41,736 bases of DNA from Bacteroidota bacterium (lineage in GTDB: Bacteria > Bacteroidota > Bacteroidia > Sphingobacteriales > Sphingobacteriaceae), in NCBI GenBank assembly GCA_030830805.1, contig JAURMH010000072.1, positions 1 through 41,736 of the forward strand. The letters are read 5' to 3'. Made by a program: the position numbers and the translations under genes. Below are positions 9,033 to 18,270 of the stretch, piece by piece (the first letter of the stretch is position 1; each line of letters begins with the position of its first letter). A model generated the notes under the pieces. The model was not told the origin of the DNA. It worked only from the letters and a program-made list of their open reading frames with translations, and did not search any database.

Positions 9033-10289
9033 ATGAAAAAAACAATTCTACTTCTATTCTTAATAAGCTGCGTTACAATAGGTAGGGCAACATCTATTAT
9101 TATTCCAATGGATGACAAACAAAGCAATCATTTGAAAGCTTATGGCGTCGCTTATTGGGTACTCAAGCAAGATGTGTCGATGTGGTGGCTGCTGAATTAT
9201 AAAGGGGGTAGTTTTTTAATTCCTTACGCGCAGAGTATCGAAGCAGAATGTCGCATCAGAAATGTTTCTTACGATCTTATTGCCGATGTGCAAGCCAGTG
9301 CAATTTTAGCAGAAATTGCCGTACCCGAAACAAACATGGATGCCGTAAAATTAGATAAGGCTCCAAAAATGGCGGTGTATTCGCCTAAAAATAAATTACC
9401 CTGGGACGACGCCGTTACCATGGTTTTAACTTATGCCGAAATTCCATACGATCTTATTTACGATGAAGAAGTAATCAAAGGAATGTTACCTAATTACGAT
9501 TGGCTTCATTTGCATCATGAAGATTTTACCGGACAATATGGACGATTTTATGCTGCCTATCGTAATGCAGCTTGGTACCAAAACGATGTTCAACAAAATG
9601 AACAAACCGCGGCAAAACTTGGATTTAAAAAAGTTTCCGAATTAAAGCTAGCAGTAGCAACAGCTATTAAAAACTTCACTATAGGTGGCGGATTTTTATT
9701 TGCCATGTGTTCTGGTACCGACAGCTATGATATTGCATTAGCTTCTGCAGGCATAGACATTTGCGAATCGATGTTTGATGGCGATAATGCTGATCCGAAT
9801 GCCCAAGCAAAATTAAATTTTCAACAAACATTTGCTTTTAAAAATTTCAAAATAGACAATAACCCTTATAACTACGAGTTTTCGGATATTGATAATACCA
9901 ACAATCGAAATTTAAAAGAGCAAAACGACTATTTTAGTTTATTTGATTTTTCTGCCAAATGGGACCCTGTTCCTAGTATGCTTACACAGAATCACGAAAA
10001 AGTGATCAAAGGATTTATGGGTCAAACGACCGCTTTCAAAAAAAGCTTAGTGAAGCCGGATGTATTGGTTTTGGGCGAAACTAGTATCGCAGGAGAAGTG
10101 AGATATATTCATGGTGAAATAGGCAAAGGCACTTGGACATTTTACGGAGGCCACGACCCCGAAGATTACCAACATTTAGTGAGCGATCCTCCTACCGATT
10201 TAAGTTTACATCCCAATTCCCCAGGATATAGACTCATCTTAAATAATGTATTATTTCCGGCGGCAAAAAAGAAGAAACAAAAAACCTAA
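9033..10289 (+). CDS. Secreted protein of the Bacteroidota family often labelled asparagine synthetase B
   Basis: The protein is 418 residues with a signal peptide (about 1-20, [20 protein letters not shown]). From memory, close relatives in Bacteroidota are annotated asparagine synthetase B, based on segments such as [20 protein letters not shown] see neither the N-terminal Cys nucleophile nor the SGGxDS ATP loop of true AsnB, and a secreted ATP-dependent synthetase is implausible. Instead, [13 protein letters not shown] followed by [20 protein letters not shown] resembles a class I glutamine-amidotransferase/ThuA-like fold with a nucleophile elbow at the Cys. [28 protein letters not shown] could supply the late His of such a fold. 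It is transcribed divergently from the cyclophilin and convergently with the porin. Substrate unknown. Confidence 0.7.
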   Translation: MKKTILLLFLISCVTIGRATSIIIPMDDKQSNHLKAYGVAYWVLKQDVSMWWLLNYKGGSFLIPYAQSIEAECRIRNVSYDLIADVQASAILAEIAVPETNMDAVKLDKAPKMAVYSPKNKLPWDDAVTMVLTYAEIPYDLIYDEEVIKGMLPNYDWLHLHHEDFTGQYGRFYAAYRNAAWYQNDVQQNEQTAAKLGFKKVSELKLAVATAIKNFTIGGGFLFAMCSGTDSYDIALASAGIDICESMFDGDNADPNAQAKLNFQQTFAFKNFKIDNNPYNYEFSDIDNTNNRNLKEQNDYFSLFDFSAKWDPVPSMLTQNHEKVIKGFMGQTTAFKKSLVKPDVLVLGETSIAGEVRYIHGEIGKGTWTFYGGHDPEDYQHLVSDPPTDLSLHPNSPGYRLILNNVLFPAAKKKKQKT

Positions 10290-10318
10290 TCGCGCCCCTG
10301 TTTTTGAGTTTCCGCGGC

Positions 10319-12199
10319 TTAATCGTAGAAATTCCAAAGCAAGCCAAGCTTAAATGTTCTAGGGGCAATTGGATAATTAGATACCATCATTTCGCCATAA
10401 CTATTTAATAAATTATTGGCGTGTTCTAATTTAAATAGCAATACCGCGCGTTTCAATTTTGCGGTCACAAAAACATCTACTATAGGAAAGCCTCCTAAAT
10501 TTTTGGTGCCTAAATGAAACATCATGTTAGCTGGCGAATATGCATAAGCTTGATAGGCCGAATAATATCGTGTATCTAAACCCGCTCTTAGTTTTAAAGC
10601 CGCTTTAAATATTGGCAATTGCACATAGGTAGAATTATATATATGAAAGCTAGGCTGAGGCAATATTTGTTGATTCGAGCTTTGTTGTAAATAAATATAA
10701 TTATCAAAATGTAAGGCGCGCCAAGTTATTTGCTTTGAAAAACAAATAGTATTTAAACTGATATTACTTGACAGTTGCTGAGGCGCAAATTGCGTATCAA
10801 AATAAACATAATTGGAAATCTGTTGATGCATAAATTTTATACTGGCGGCGATAGATTTAATATCGAGCTGCAAGTAAGCCTTTTGATTTTGAACAGAGAC
10901 AAATTGATTGGCCCATTGATAATGATTGTTATGGGCCTGAAGTGCATTAAAAACAGGGCTTTGGCTCGAAGTACTGAAACCCAATTTTGCAATAAGTTTA
11001 CTTTGAAACAAATTGTAAGTCAAAACAGAATGGAAAAAATAATTTGATTTAAAAATACCTGCAAAAATATAATCGGCACTAGCTGTATAAGTTATTTTAG
11101 GCGCTAGCTGAAATTCCGAGGTAGCAATTAGGTGATGCTCAGAAAGTGTGGTATCAAAATTATTGTTTTGAAAAAGCACCAATTGATTTTTCAAACTAAT
11201 AGTAAAACTCTTTAATTGGCTTTTTGCTAAATGCTCCTGATTATAATACTCATAGCTTAGCAAGGAAGAAAACTTTTTTAATTGTGTGTAATCGGCTGTG
11301 CGCGTAGTATCTATGTATGCATTGGCATAATACCCAGAATCTATTTTACTTTCATTAAAATTAATCACCTTGTTGAGGTAATTAAAGGCGTGGGAAAACC
11401 GGTACTTATTTTCCACTTTGTCGATAGAGATTGAATCTAAACTTAGCTTATAGGTTTTTCCGAAAGCATAACTTTGTTTGAAATAGATTTCGGTTTGTCT
11501 TAATTGATTGCTTGCTGCACTTAATTTAACTGGCTCAAATAGCGGATCGTATATAGGATTTGAATTAAAAACAGAATCGCTTTTTACACCTCCATTTTCC
11601 TTAGCAGTTAAATTATTTGACATGGCTGCAAACCAAAATTTATAGCGATTATTTTTAGAAGTATACCAAATAGAGGCATCTAAATTTAAGTGGTCAGTTT
11701 TTTGCAACTGATAGTCGCCGACAGAAACTAGCCTGGTATAATTAACCGCGTAGTTTAATCGAGGTGAAATATTTTGTGCAAATGTAAAAGCAAATAGCTG
11801 TTCTTGTTTTCTATTCCAAAAATATTTAAGCTGTGTATAAGGAGAGGCCGTTCGATAATACTTTATTTTTTCTGCAGATGTTAAATAATGATTGAAAGCA
11901 GACCAACCCTCTTGAAAGCCAATTAGATCAGTGTTTTCAAAAAATAGCGGTTGAGTTGCAGTACCTAAATTTCCTAAATTAAGAAAAGGTATATTTTGGG
12001 TTGAAGCAGGATGAAAATTTTGAAAGCCAATATAATTGGTATCAATAGATTCAAAAAAAAGGGTGTCTGCTGTTTGGGCCGAAAGCGTTATAAAACGAAC
12101 TGTATTTGGACCGTATTTATTTACACTATCAATTCCAACGGCAACACCCCATTTGCTAATTAAAATAAAAAGTAAAATGCTGTAAATTTTTTTTGTCAT
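10319..12199 (-). CDS. Putative outer-membrane porin (Porin_10-like beta-barrel)
   Basis: The protein is 626 residues with a signal peptide (about 1-20). The body is a run of alternating-hydrophobicity strands rich in Tyr, Phe, Asn and Ser, for example YTQLKYFWNRKQEQLFAFTF, HLNLDASIWYTSKNNRYKFW and TWRALHFDNYIYLQQSS. It ends FKLGLLWNFYD, a typical beta-barrel C-terminal strand with an aromatic residue. TQPLFFENTDLIGFQEGWSAF is the conserved N-terminal feature I associate with the Bacteroidota putative porin family. It begins 6 bases after the punA stop, making it the last gene of the FISUMP-lpxK-punA-porin run. Transport of nucleosides is a possible but unproven link to punA. Confidence 0.8.
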   Translation of the reverse strand: MTKKIYSILLFILISKWGVAVGIDSVNKYGPNTVRFITLSAQTADTLFFESIDTNYIGFQNFHPASTQNIPFLNLGNLGTATQPLFFENTDLIGFQEGWSAFNHYLTSAEKIKYYRTASPYTQLKYFWNRKQEQLFAFTFAQNISPRLNYAVNYTRLVSVGDYQLQKTDHLNLDASIWYTSKNNRYKFWFAAMSNNLTAKENGGVKSDSVFNSNPIYDPLFEPVKLSAASNQLRQTEIYFKQSYAFGKTYKLSLDSISIDKVENKYRFSHAFNYLNKVINFNESKIDSGYYANAYIDTTRTADYTQLKKFSSLLSYEYYNQEHLAKSQLKSFTISLKNQLVLFQNNNFDTTLSEHHLIATSEFQLAPKITYTASADYIFAGIFKSNYFFHSVLTYNLFQSKLIAKLGFSTSSQSPVFNALQAHNNHYQWANQFVSVQNQKAYLQLDIKSIAASIKFMHQQISNYVYFDTQFAPQQLSSNISLNTICFSKQITWRALHFDNYIYLQQSSNQQILPQPSFHIYNSTYVQLPIFKAALKLRAGLDTRYYSAYQAYAYSPANMMFHLGTKNLGGFPIVDVFVTAKLKRAVLLFKLEHANNLLNSYGEMMVSNYPIAPRTFKLGLLWNFYD

Positions 12200-12205
12200 T
12201 TTAAT

Positions 12206-13021
12206 TTAGGCAAGGGCAATTAATTTTTTAATAATTTTGGTCATCTTAGGTTCCGCCTTTTGCGCAATTGCAACAATTTCGGCTAAAGATACAGGCTTTA
12301 ATATTTCCGGGAATCCTTCGTCTGTAATAACTGAAATGGCAAAGACTGGAATTTGCATATGATTGGCTACTATCACTTCGGGTACGGTAGACATTCCTAC
12401 TACATCAGCCCCAATTATTCTTAAAAATTTATACTCTGCTTTGGTTTCTAAATTTGGCCCATTCACACTCACATACACACCCGAATGAATGGTTATATTT
12501 TCCTGTTCGGCAATTGCCATCGCTTTACTATTCATTGCTAAGTCATAGGGACTACTCATATCTGGAAATCTTGGACCAAAGCTGTCGTAATTTCTTCCCC
12601 TTAAAGGATTATCATTTTGCAGATTGATATGGTCTTCAATCACCATTAAATCACCTTTTTTAAATGCTGGGTTTAAGCTTCCCGATGCGTTAGAAATGAT
12701 GATTTTCTGAATGCCCAGTAATTTCATCACCCTTACCGGAAAGGTAATTTCTTTCATCGAATAACCTTCGTAATAATGGAAACGGCCGTTCATCGCAACA
12801 ATATTTTTACCTGCCAAGGTTCCGAAAATTAATTTGCCTGTATGAAATTCAACAGTGGCAATCGGAAAGTCTGGAATCATCGAATACAACAGTTCATATT
12901 TAACTTCCATTTCTTTTACTAAACCGCCAAGGCCAGTGCCTAAAATTATACCAATTTCGGGCTCAAATTCGCCGATAATTCGCTTGATATACTCCGTCGT
13001 ATTTTTAACTTGTTCTAACAT
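12206..13021 (-). CDS. punA: Purine-nucleoside phosphorylase
   Basis: The enzyme splits purine nucleosides with phosphate to base and ribose 1-phosphate for salvage. At 271 residues it belongs to the trimeric PNP class. IILGTGLGG (about 25-33) is the phosphate loop, NGRFHYYEGY contains the phosphate-binding Arg and His, and IISNASGSLNP, NGPNLETKAEYKFL and GADVVGMSTVPEVIVA build the nucleoside pocket. SVITDEGFPE near the C-terminus has a Glu/Asp where mammalian-type enzymes recognise the base. Its start codon lies inside lpxK (17-base overlap), so the two are translationally linked. Confidence 0.96.
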   Translation of the reverse strand: MLEQVKNTTEYIKRIIGEFEPEIGIILGTGLGGLVKEMEVKYELLYSMIPDFPIATVEFHTGKLIFGTLAGKNIVAMNGRFHYYEGYSMKEITFPVRVMKLLGIQKIIISNASGSLNPAFKKGDLMVIEDHINLQNDNPLRGRNYDSFGPRFPDMSSPYDLAMNSKAMAIAEQENITIHSGVYVSVNGPNLETKAEYKFLRIIGADVVGMSTVPEVIVANHMQIPVFAISVITDEGFPEILKPVSLAEIVAIAQKAEPKMTKIIKKLIALA

Positions 13022-14060
13022 ATTTTAAAATTAATTGATCAAATTTTATTTTATCTTGTTCGTGCATTTCGGCCTCAATAGGAATATAAAAAATGGGCAA
13101 TTCCTCGATCATTGCACGGTGCTTCGAATACTTTAATCGCATCGCATCTTTTTCTGTTGTTAATATAATTTTTTGCACTGAACTGATTTCTGCAAATACT
13201 TTTTTAATTTTTTGAAAATCTTTTTCAGAAAAATCGTGGTGATCTGGAAAAGAAAATGGGATGATATTTTTATAGTTTTTAGCTGAAATGTGATTCAAAA
13301 ATAGTGCAGGATTGGCTATGCCTGTTAAGGCTAGAACGACTGTATTTGTTGACGAAAAGCCTGCATCTGCGAAAGATTGTTCGCTATTTAAAGACACTGG
13401 ATTGCTATAATTCAAATACGAAAAAAACAAGTGCTGCTTTGAATTGGTTTTAAAAGAAGAAAGCACCCTTCTTCTTTCCATCGGAGAAAAAAGCTTAGGT
13501 GTTTTAGTAATTAAAAAAATATCAGCTCTATCTTTTGAAGAAATTGGTTCGCGCATATTTCCCATTGGCAATAACCAGTCTTTTTGAAACAAAGTGTTAT
13601 AATCAAATAATAAAATTGATAAGCCTAGTTTCACTTTTCTGTGTTGAAATGCATCATCTAATAAAACTACCTGCGTATCATTTGCCAAATGTTCCATACC
13701 TAACTGTCTATTTTCAGATACAAGTACATTGACCAATGGAAATTTTTGTTTGAATTGCGTAGGCTCGTCGCCAATTTCAATTGGACTAGAAAACTCATTT
13801 GCTTGAATATACCCTTTTGTTTTTCTTCCATAACCCCTACTTAATGTGGCTACTTTAAAAGTTGGAGATAACAATCGAATAAGGTATTCTATGGTTGGGC
13901 TTTTGCCAGTGCCACCTGCTACTAAGTTACCAACTCCAATGGTGGGTATCGTATATTTTTTGGAAGACAAAAAACCTAAATCATATAGCTTGTTCCTACA
14001 CCACACCACTAGGTAATAAAGCAGGGTAAAAGGAAAAGTGCTATATCTCAAAAAATTCAT
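13005..14060 (-). CDS. lpxK: Tetraacyldisaccharide 4'-kinase
   Basis: LpxK phosphorylates the 4' position of the lipid A precursor at the inner-membrane face, the sixth step of lipid A synthesis. I start at the ATG at 14060 (351 residues, MNFLRYSTFPFTLLYYLVVW), where an N-terminal membrane-associating helix begins as in LpxK; the track's start at 14102 would overlap the upstream stop and adds no recognisable sequence. The P-loop NLVAGGTGKSP is at about residues 45-55. LLDDAFQHR carries the conserved Asp-Asp, and ILTTEKDAMRL is a late family motif. The gene is embedded between a FISUMP lipoprotein gene (26-base gap) and punA (17-base overlap). Confidence 0.95.
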   Translation of the reverse strand: MNFLRYSTFPFTLLYYLVVWCRNKLYDLGFLSSKKYTIPTIGVGNLVAGGTGKSPTIEYLIRLLSPTFKVATLSRGYGRKTKGYIQANEFSSPIEIGDEPTQFKQKFPLVNVLVSENRQLGMEHLANDTQVVLLDDAFQHRKVKLGLSILLFDYNTLFQKDWLLPMGNMREPISSKDRADIFLITKTPKLFSPMERRRVLSSFKTNSKQHLFFSYLNYSNPVSLNSEQSFADAGFSSTNTVVLALTGIANPALFLNHISAKNYKNIIPFSFPDHHDFSEKDFQKIKKVFAEISSVQKIILTTEKDAMRLKYSKHRAMIEELPIFYIPIEAEMHEQDKIKFDQLILKYVRTS

Positions 14061-14086
14061 AAATCTAAGGTAGTAAAAAAGGATTG

Positions 14087-14851
14087 CTAATTCTTCAGGC
14101 AACGAATCGAATAACCCCTCGACTTAAGAAAATTATTACGGCCCACGGATGATTCATCATAATATATATAACGATACCAAGCTTTTGAAATTGTATTGGG
14201 ATTGTTAGTTGCTGTCCACCAATAACCAATATTACCTTCGTTATTAAAGGTGCCGTCTTCTAGTCGATAACCACCAGGCAATGCATCGAATCCAGTTTTG
14301 TTTCTTAAGCTTGGGTAGTCTACATTACCTACCGCGCCTGCTACTACAGAGCTAGACCAAAAAACTTTTGCCGCCAAAGATTTTGCAAAATCATTACTGG
14401 TTTTGCTTGAGTTAAAATTATAATTATTCGCTTTTAAATAATTTTCTAATACAGACCAATCCGAATCGCTTGGTATTCTCCATCCCTTAGGTGCTAATTT
14501 TCCAGAGCTAATGGCATACCAATTATACATTGCGCCATATTTTGTTCTAAAAAACACAGAATCATTATTGTACCAACAATAGCCTGGCGTTTTTAAATTT
14601 TTCCAGTCATTGTTTGAAGTGACCATAGGAATTGGCTTCCCATCATTATACTTGGTAGTGCGTAAATTTTCTGCCATCCAAGTTTGTGTGCCAATTTTTA
14701 CGGTAACATATTCTACACCGTCGGTGTCTTTAAGTTTTGAAAATGGCTGAGATGCTTCTATATCTATTAATTGAGGTTTCTCACATGCAATAAACAAGCT
14801 CAAAAACAGACAAAATAAGGTAGGAAAGAACAAATGAAGCCTCTTTTTCAT
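14087..14851 (-). CDS. FISUMP-domain lipoprotein
   Basis: The protein is 254 residues. The signal sequence ends in a lipobox (SLFIAC, Cys near residue 23), so it should be a lipoprotein. The rest matches the Fibrobacter succinogenes major paralogous (FISUMP) domain: VKIGTQTWMAENLRTTKYND, GAMYNWYAISSGKLAPKGWRIPSDSDW and the terminal YSIRCLKN, with GGYRLEDGTF and GYWWTA between. The domain is common in secreted Bacteroidota and Fibrobacter proteins, and its role is not established. The gene precedes lpxK by 26 bases on the same strand. An orphan single-domain FISUMP protein in a lipid A gene cluster is unusual in my experience, and co-transcription is inferred from spacing only. Confidence 0.85.
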   Translation of the reverse strand: MKKRLHLFFPTLFCLFLSLFIACEKPQLIDIEASQPFSKLKDTDGVEYVTVKIGTQTWMAENLRTTKYNDGKPIPMVTSNNDWKNLKTPGYCWYNNDSVFFRTKYGAMYNWYAISSGKLAPKGWRIPSDSDWSVLENYLKANNYNFNSSKTSNDFAKSLAAKVFWSSSVVAGAVGNVDYPSLRNKTGFDALPGGYRLEDGTFNNEGNIGYWWTATNNPNTISKAWYRYIYYDESSVGRNNFLKSRGYSIRCLKN

Positions 14852-15010
14852 TAAGCAAAAATATATAAATTAAGTTCGCAATTAGGCGAATTTTAAAGAA
14901 TTCAAAATACTAAATTATAAAAAATTGCTCGGCATCTTTATAAGCTGCTATAAATTCAAAAAAAATAAGCCAAAAACTACGCTAATACACCCAATATACC
15001 GATTTTTAGC

Positions 15011-15041
15011 TTGTATAAAACCCTTATAATGGGTATGTTTG
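15011..15041 (+). promoter_or_regulatory. Bacteroidota-type promoter for the pruA gene run
   Basis: TTG (15011-15013), a 20-base spacer and TATGTTTG (15034-15041) match TTG-N17-23-TAnnTTTG. Transcription would begin near 15046, about 13 bases before the ATG at 15059. The spacer contains ACCC-N7-GGGT (15020-15034), a short inverted repeat that could be an operator. The rest of the 207-base gap 14852-15058 holds nothing else I recognise. Confidence 0.65.
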
Positions 15042-15058
15042 TTCAAAACAACTATACT

Positions 15059-16690
15059 ATGTCAAACGGATTTTTTGTGGTTCCAAAACCAGTAAACGAA
15101 CCTATTTATAATTATGCTCCTGGAAGTCCAGAGAGAGCCGCTTTGAAAAAAGCAATCGAACATGCACGCGCTACACAAGTAGACATTCCAATGTACATTG
15201 GTGGACAAGAGGTTCGCAGTGGAAACAAAGAAACCATTACGCCTCCGCATGATCACCAACATGTACTAGGGCACTTTCATAAAGGAGAGGCAAAACATGT
15301 GAGCCAAGCAATTGATGCTGCATTAAAAGCAAAAAAAGCTTGGGCTGCATTAGCCTGGGAACAACGTGCCGCTATATTTTTAAAAGCAGCCGATTTAATT
15401 GCTGGACCCTACAGATATAAATTAAATGCAGCCACTATGTTGGGGCAATCTAAAAATGCATTTCAAGCAGAGATAGACGCGGCTTGCGAAATCATTGATT
15501 TTTTAAGATACAATGTGGCGTATATGTCTGAAATTTACGGACAACAGGTTGGCTCTGGAAAGGGCATGTGGAACCGCATTGAGCAAAGACCCCTCGAAGG
15601 TTTTGTATTTGCATTAACACCATTTAACTTTACTGCTATTGCAGGAAATTTACCAACTTCTGCTGCCATGATGGGAAATGTAGTGGTATGGAAACCCTCG
15701 AACACTCAAATTTATTCTGCTAATGTTTTAATGGAAATTTTTAAAGAAGCAGGTGTGCCCGATGGTGTAATAAATTTAGTTTATGTTTCTGGTCCGCAGG
15801 CAGGTGAAGTGATTTTTAAACACCCCGATTTTGCAGGCATTCACTTCACTGGATCAACTGCAGTTTTTCAAGACATTTGGAAAAGTATAGGAAACAACAT
15901 TCATCAATACAAAACCTACCCTCGCATTGTAGGCGAAACAGGTGGTAAAGATTTTATCGTAGTACACGAGTCGGCAGATGTAGCTGCAGCCAGTGTAGCC
16001 ATTATGCGTGGGGCATTTGAATACCAAGGACAAAAATGTTCTGCGGCATCTCGCGTTTATATTTCAAGTAAAGTTTGGCCGGCAATAAAAGAAAGAATAT
16101 TGCACGATATGGCTACTTTTAAAATGGGTGGCACAGAAAATTTTGAAAACTTTATCAATGCAGTTATCGACGAAAAATCATTCAATAAGTTAGCATCTTA
16201 TATCGATGCAGCAAAACAAGATAAAAGTGTAGAAATTATAGCCGGAGGAAACTACGATAAATCTGTTGGCTATTTTATCGAACCAACTATTATTGTTGCG
16301 CAAGATCCAAGATACGTAACCATGTGCGAAGAATTATTCGGACCTGTATTAACTATTCATGTTTTTGATGATGTCAAATTCGAAGAAACTTTAGACATCG
16401 TAGACACTACTTCTATCTATGCTTTAACTGGTGCTATCATTGCACAGGATCGTTATGCGATTGAATTAGCTACTAGAAAATTAGAAAATGCGGCAGGTAA
16501 TTTTTATATCAATGATAAATGCACTGGCGCTGTTGTTGGTCAACAGCCCTTTGGTGGCGCAAGAGGTTCGGGTACAAACGACAAAGCAGGTTCGATGATT
16601 AATTTATTGAGATGGGTTTCTCCTAGAACCATCAAAGAAACATTTGATCCAGCAAAAGATTACCGTTATCCCTTTATGGATAAAGAATAA
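15059..16690 (+). CDS. pruA: L-glutamate gamma-semialdehyde (1-pyrroline-5-carboxylate) dehydrogenase
   Basis: This enzyme oxidises glutamate semialdehyde to glutamate with NAD+, the second step of proline breakdown. I choose the ATG at 15059 (543 residues, MSNGFFVVPKPVNEP), which is the size of the monofunctional eukaryotic-like P5C dehydrogenase group. The track's TTG start at 15011 falls inside the promoter. ALTPFNFTAIAGNLPTSAAM binds NAD, GETGGKDF holds the general base E293, and GQKCSAASR holds the nucleophile C327. PFGGARGSGTNDKAG is the C-terminal signature. No proline dehydrogenase domain is fused and none is nearby. The pccB-type gene follows after 24 bases. Confidence 0.95.
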   Translation: MSNGFFVVPKPVNEPIYNYAPGSPERAALKKAIEHARATQVDIPMYIGGQEVRSGNKETITPPHDHQHVLGHFHKGEAKHVSQAIDAALKAKKAWAALAWEQRAAIFLKAADLIAGPYRYKLNAATMLGQSKNAFQAEIDAACEIIDFLRYNVAYMSEIYGQQVGSGKGMWNRIEQRPLEGFVFALTPFNFTAIAGNLPTSAAMMGNVVVWKPSNTQIYSANVLMEIFKEAGVPDGVINLVYVSGPQAGEVIFKHPDFAGIHFTGSTAVFQDIWKSIGNNIHQYKTYPRIVGETGGKDFIVVHESADVAAASVAIMRGAFEYQGQKCSAASRVYISSKVWPAIKERILHDMATFKMGGTENFENFINAVIDEKSFNKLASYIDAAKQDKSVEIIAGGNYDKSVGYFIEPTIIVAQDPRYVTMCEELFGPVLTIHVFDDVKFEETLDIVDTTSIYALTGAIIAQDRYAIELATRKLENAAGNFYINDKCTGAVVGQQPFGGARGSGTNDKAGSMINLLRWVSPRTIKETFDPAKDYRYPFMDKE

Positions 16691-16714
16691 TTAATTTTTA
16701 ATCAAAAAAATTAA

Positions 16715-18256
16715 ATGGAAAAGAAATTAGCATTACTAAACGAAAAAAAAGCGGCTGCACTTTTAGGTGGAGGTCAAGCGAGAATTGATGCCCAACATAA
16801 AAAAGGAAAACTAACCGCTAGAGAGCGTATTCACTTTTTAGTAGACGAAGGTTCTTTCGAAGAAATTGGCATGATGGTAACCCATCGTTCTAAAGATTTT
16901 GGATTAGAAAATGAGCAGTACTTAGGCGATGGCGTAGTAACTGGATACGGTACTATTAATGGCCGTACCACTTATATATTCTCTCAAGACTTTACGGTTT
17001 TTGGTGGTTCACTTTCTGAAACACATGCCGAAAAAATTTGTCGCATTATGGATTTGGCCTTACAAAATGGTGCACCATTAATTGGCTTGAACGATTCGGG
17101 AGGCGCTAGAATCCAAGAAGGTGTTGTGTCTTTAGGTGGCTATGCAGATATTTTTTATCGCAATACTATGGCTTCGGGAGTAATCCCTCAGCTATCTGGC
17201 ATCATGGGCCCTTGCGCCGGAGGTGCAGTGTATTCTCCTGCCATCACCGATTTTATTTTAATGGTCGAAAACACTTCTTATATGTTTGTTACCGGACCAA
17301 ATGTGGTGAAAACAGTTACTCATGAAGAAGTAAGTGCCGAAGAATTAGGTGGAGCATCTTCGCATTCTACAAAATCTGGCGTTACTCAATTTGCTTGTGC
17401 TAATGAAATAGAATGTATTGAGCACATCAAAAAATTGTTGAGCTTTATGCCGCAAAATTGCGACGAAGCAGCTCCTTCAATTCCATACGAAGCTGCAAAC
17501 GAAACTAGAGCGAAACTAAATAACATCATTCCAGAAAACGCCAATCAACCATACGATATTCGCGAAGTAATTGCAGAGGTAATTGATGCGGATTCTTTTT
17601 TAGAAGTACATAAAAATTACGCTGAAAATATTGTGGTTGGTTTTGGTCGCTTAGCCGGTAAAAGCATTGGTATAGTTGCCAATCAGCCTATGTTCTTAGC
17701 AGGCGTACTCGATAACAACGCTTCAATAAAAGCAGCAAGATTTGTTAGATTTTGCGATTGCTTTAATATTCCATTATTGGTGTTTGAAGATGTACCCGGT
17801 TTTTTACCAGGCACCGATCAAGAATGGAACGCCATTATCACCAATGGCGCCAAACTATTATATGCATTTTGCGAAGCCACCGTTCCTCGCATTACAGTGA
17901 TTACTAGGAAAGCCTATGGTGGCGCTTACGATGTAATGAATTCGAAGCATATTGGAGCAGACATGAATTATGCTTGGCCGAGTGCAGAAATTGCAGTGAT
18001 GGGCGCAAAAGGTGCAGCAGAAATTATTTTCAAAAAAGAAATTTCGGAAGCAAGCGATTCGCAAGCAAAATGGTTAGAAAAAGAAAAGCAATATTCAGAC
18101 CTCTTTGCAAACCCATACAGAGCAGCAGAAAGAGGCTTTGTAGACGAAGTAATTGAACCTGCTGAAACCAGAAACAAATTAATTAAAGCATTTAAAATGC
18201 TAGAAAATAAAGCCGTTAAAAACCCAAGAAAAAAACATGGAAATATTCCATTGTAA
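16715..18256 (+). CDS. pccB: Acyl-CoA carboxylase beta (carboxyltransferase) subunit, propionyl-CoA type
   Basis: The protein is 513 residues with both carboxyltransferase halves: the N-terminal half has KGKLTARERIHFLVDEGSFEE, the oxyanion-hole region SGIMGPCAGGAVYSPA and the pocket GLNDSGGARIQEGV; the C-terminal half has FVRFCDCFNIPLLVFEDVPG and RKAYGGAYDVMNSK. It transfers carboxyl from biotin to an acyl-CoA, most likely propionyl-CoA giving methylmalonyl-CoA. A methylmalonyl-CoA decarboxylase alpha subunit is the main alternative. No biotin carboxylase/carrier (pccA) gene is adjacent. It sits 24 bases after pruA and 14 before the M42 gene, suggesting one transcript for amino-acid catabolism. 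Confidence 0.9.
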   Translation: MEKKLALLNEKKAAALLGGGQARIDAQHKKGKLTARERIHFLVDEGSFEEIGMMVTHRSKDFGLENEQYLGDGVVTGYGTINGRTTYIFSQDFTVFGGSLSETHAEKICRIMDLALQNGAPLIGLNDSGGARIQEGVVSLGGYADIFYRNTMASGVIPQLSGIMGPCAGGAVYSPAITDFILMVENTSYMFVTGPNVVKTVTHEEVSAEELGGASSHSTKSGVTQFACANEIECIEHIKKLLSFMPQNCDEAAPSIPYEAANETRAKLNNIIPENANQPYDIREVIAEVIDADSFLEVHKNYAENIVVGFGRLAGKSIGIVANQPMFLAGVLDNNASIKAARFVRFCDCFNIPLLVFEDVPGFLPGTDQEWNAIITNGAKLLYAFCEATVPRITVITRKAYGGAYDVMNSKHIGADMNYAWPSAEIAVMGAKGAAEIIFKKEISEASDSQAKWLEKEKQYSDLFANPYRAAERGFVDEVIEPAETRNKLIKAFKMLENKAVKNPRKKHGNIPL

Positions 18257-18270
18257 AAAATAAATTCCTC

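Noticed and set aside
8975-9127. N-terminal extension of the cyclophilin (track start at 9127)
   Set aside because: It overlaps the divergent gene's start, has no family similarity, and the -7 box at 8994-9001 places transcription start inside it.
9033-10289. Functional call as asparagine synthetase B
   Set aside because: No N-terminal Cys nucleophile, no SGGxDS ATP-binding loop, and a signal peptide is present.
14061-14102. N-terminal extension of LpxK from 14102
   Set aside because: It overlaps the preceding stop codon and adds residues not seen in LpxK; the ATG at 14060 gives the usual N-terminal hydrophobic helix.
14856-14863. TATTTTTG box upstream of the FISUMP gene
   Set aside because: It would start transcription at the start codon itself, and the nearest TTG is only 15 bases upstream. 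AT-rich DNA yields such boxes by chance.
15011-15058. N-terminal extension of PruA from TTG at 15011
   Set aside because: The segment contains the promoter (TTG-N20-TATGTTTG), and the family's length fits the ATG at 15059.
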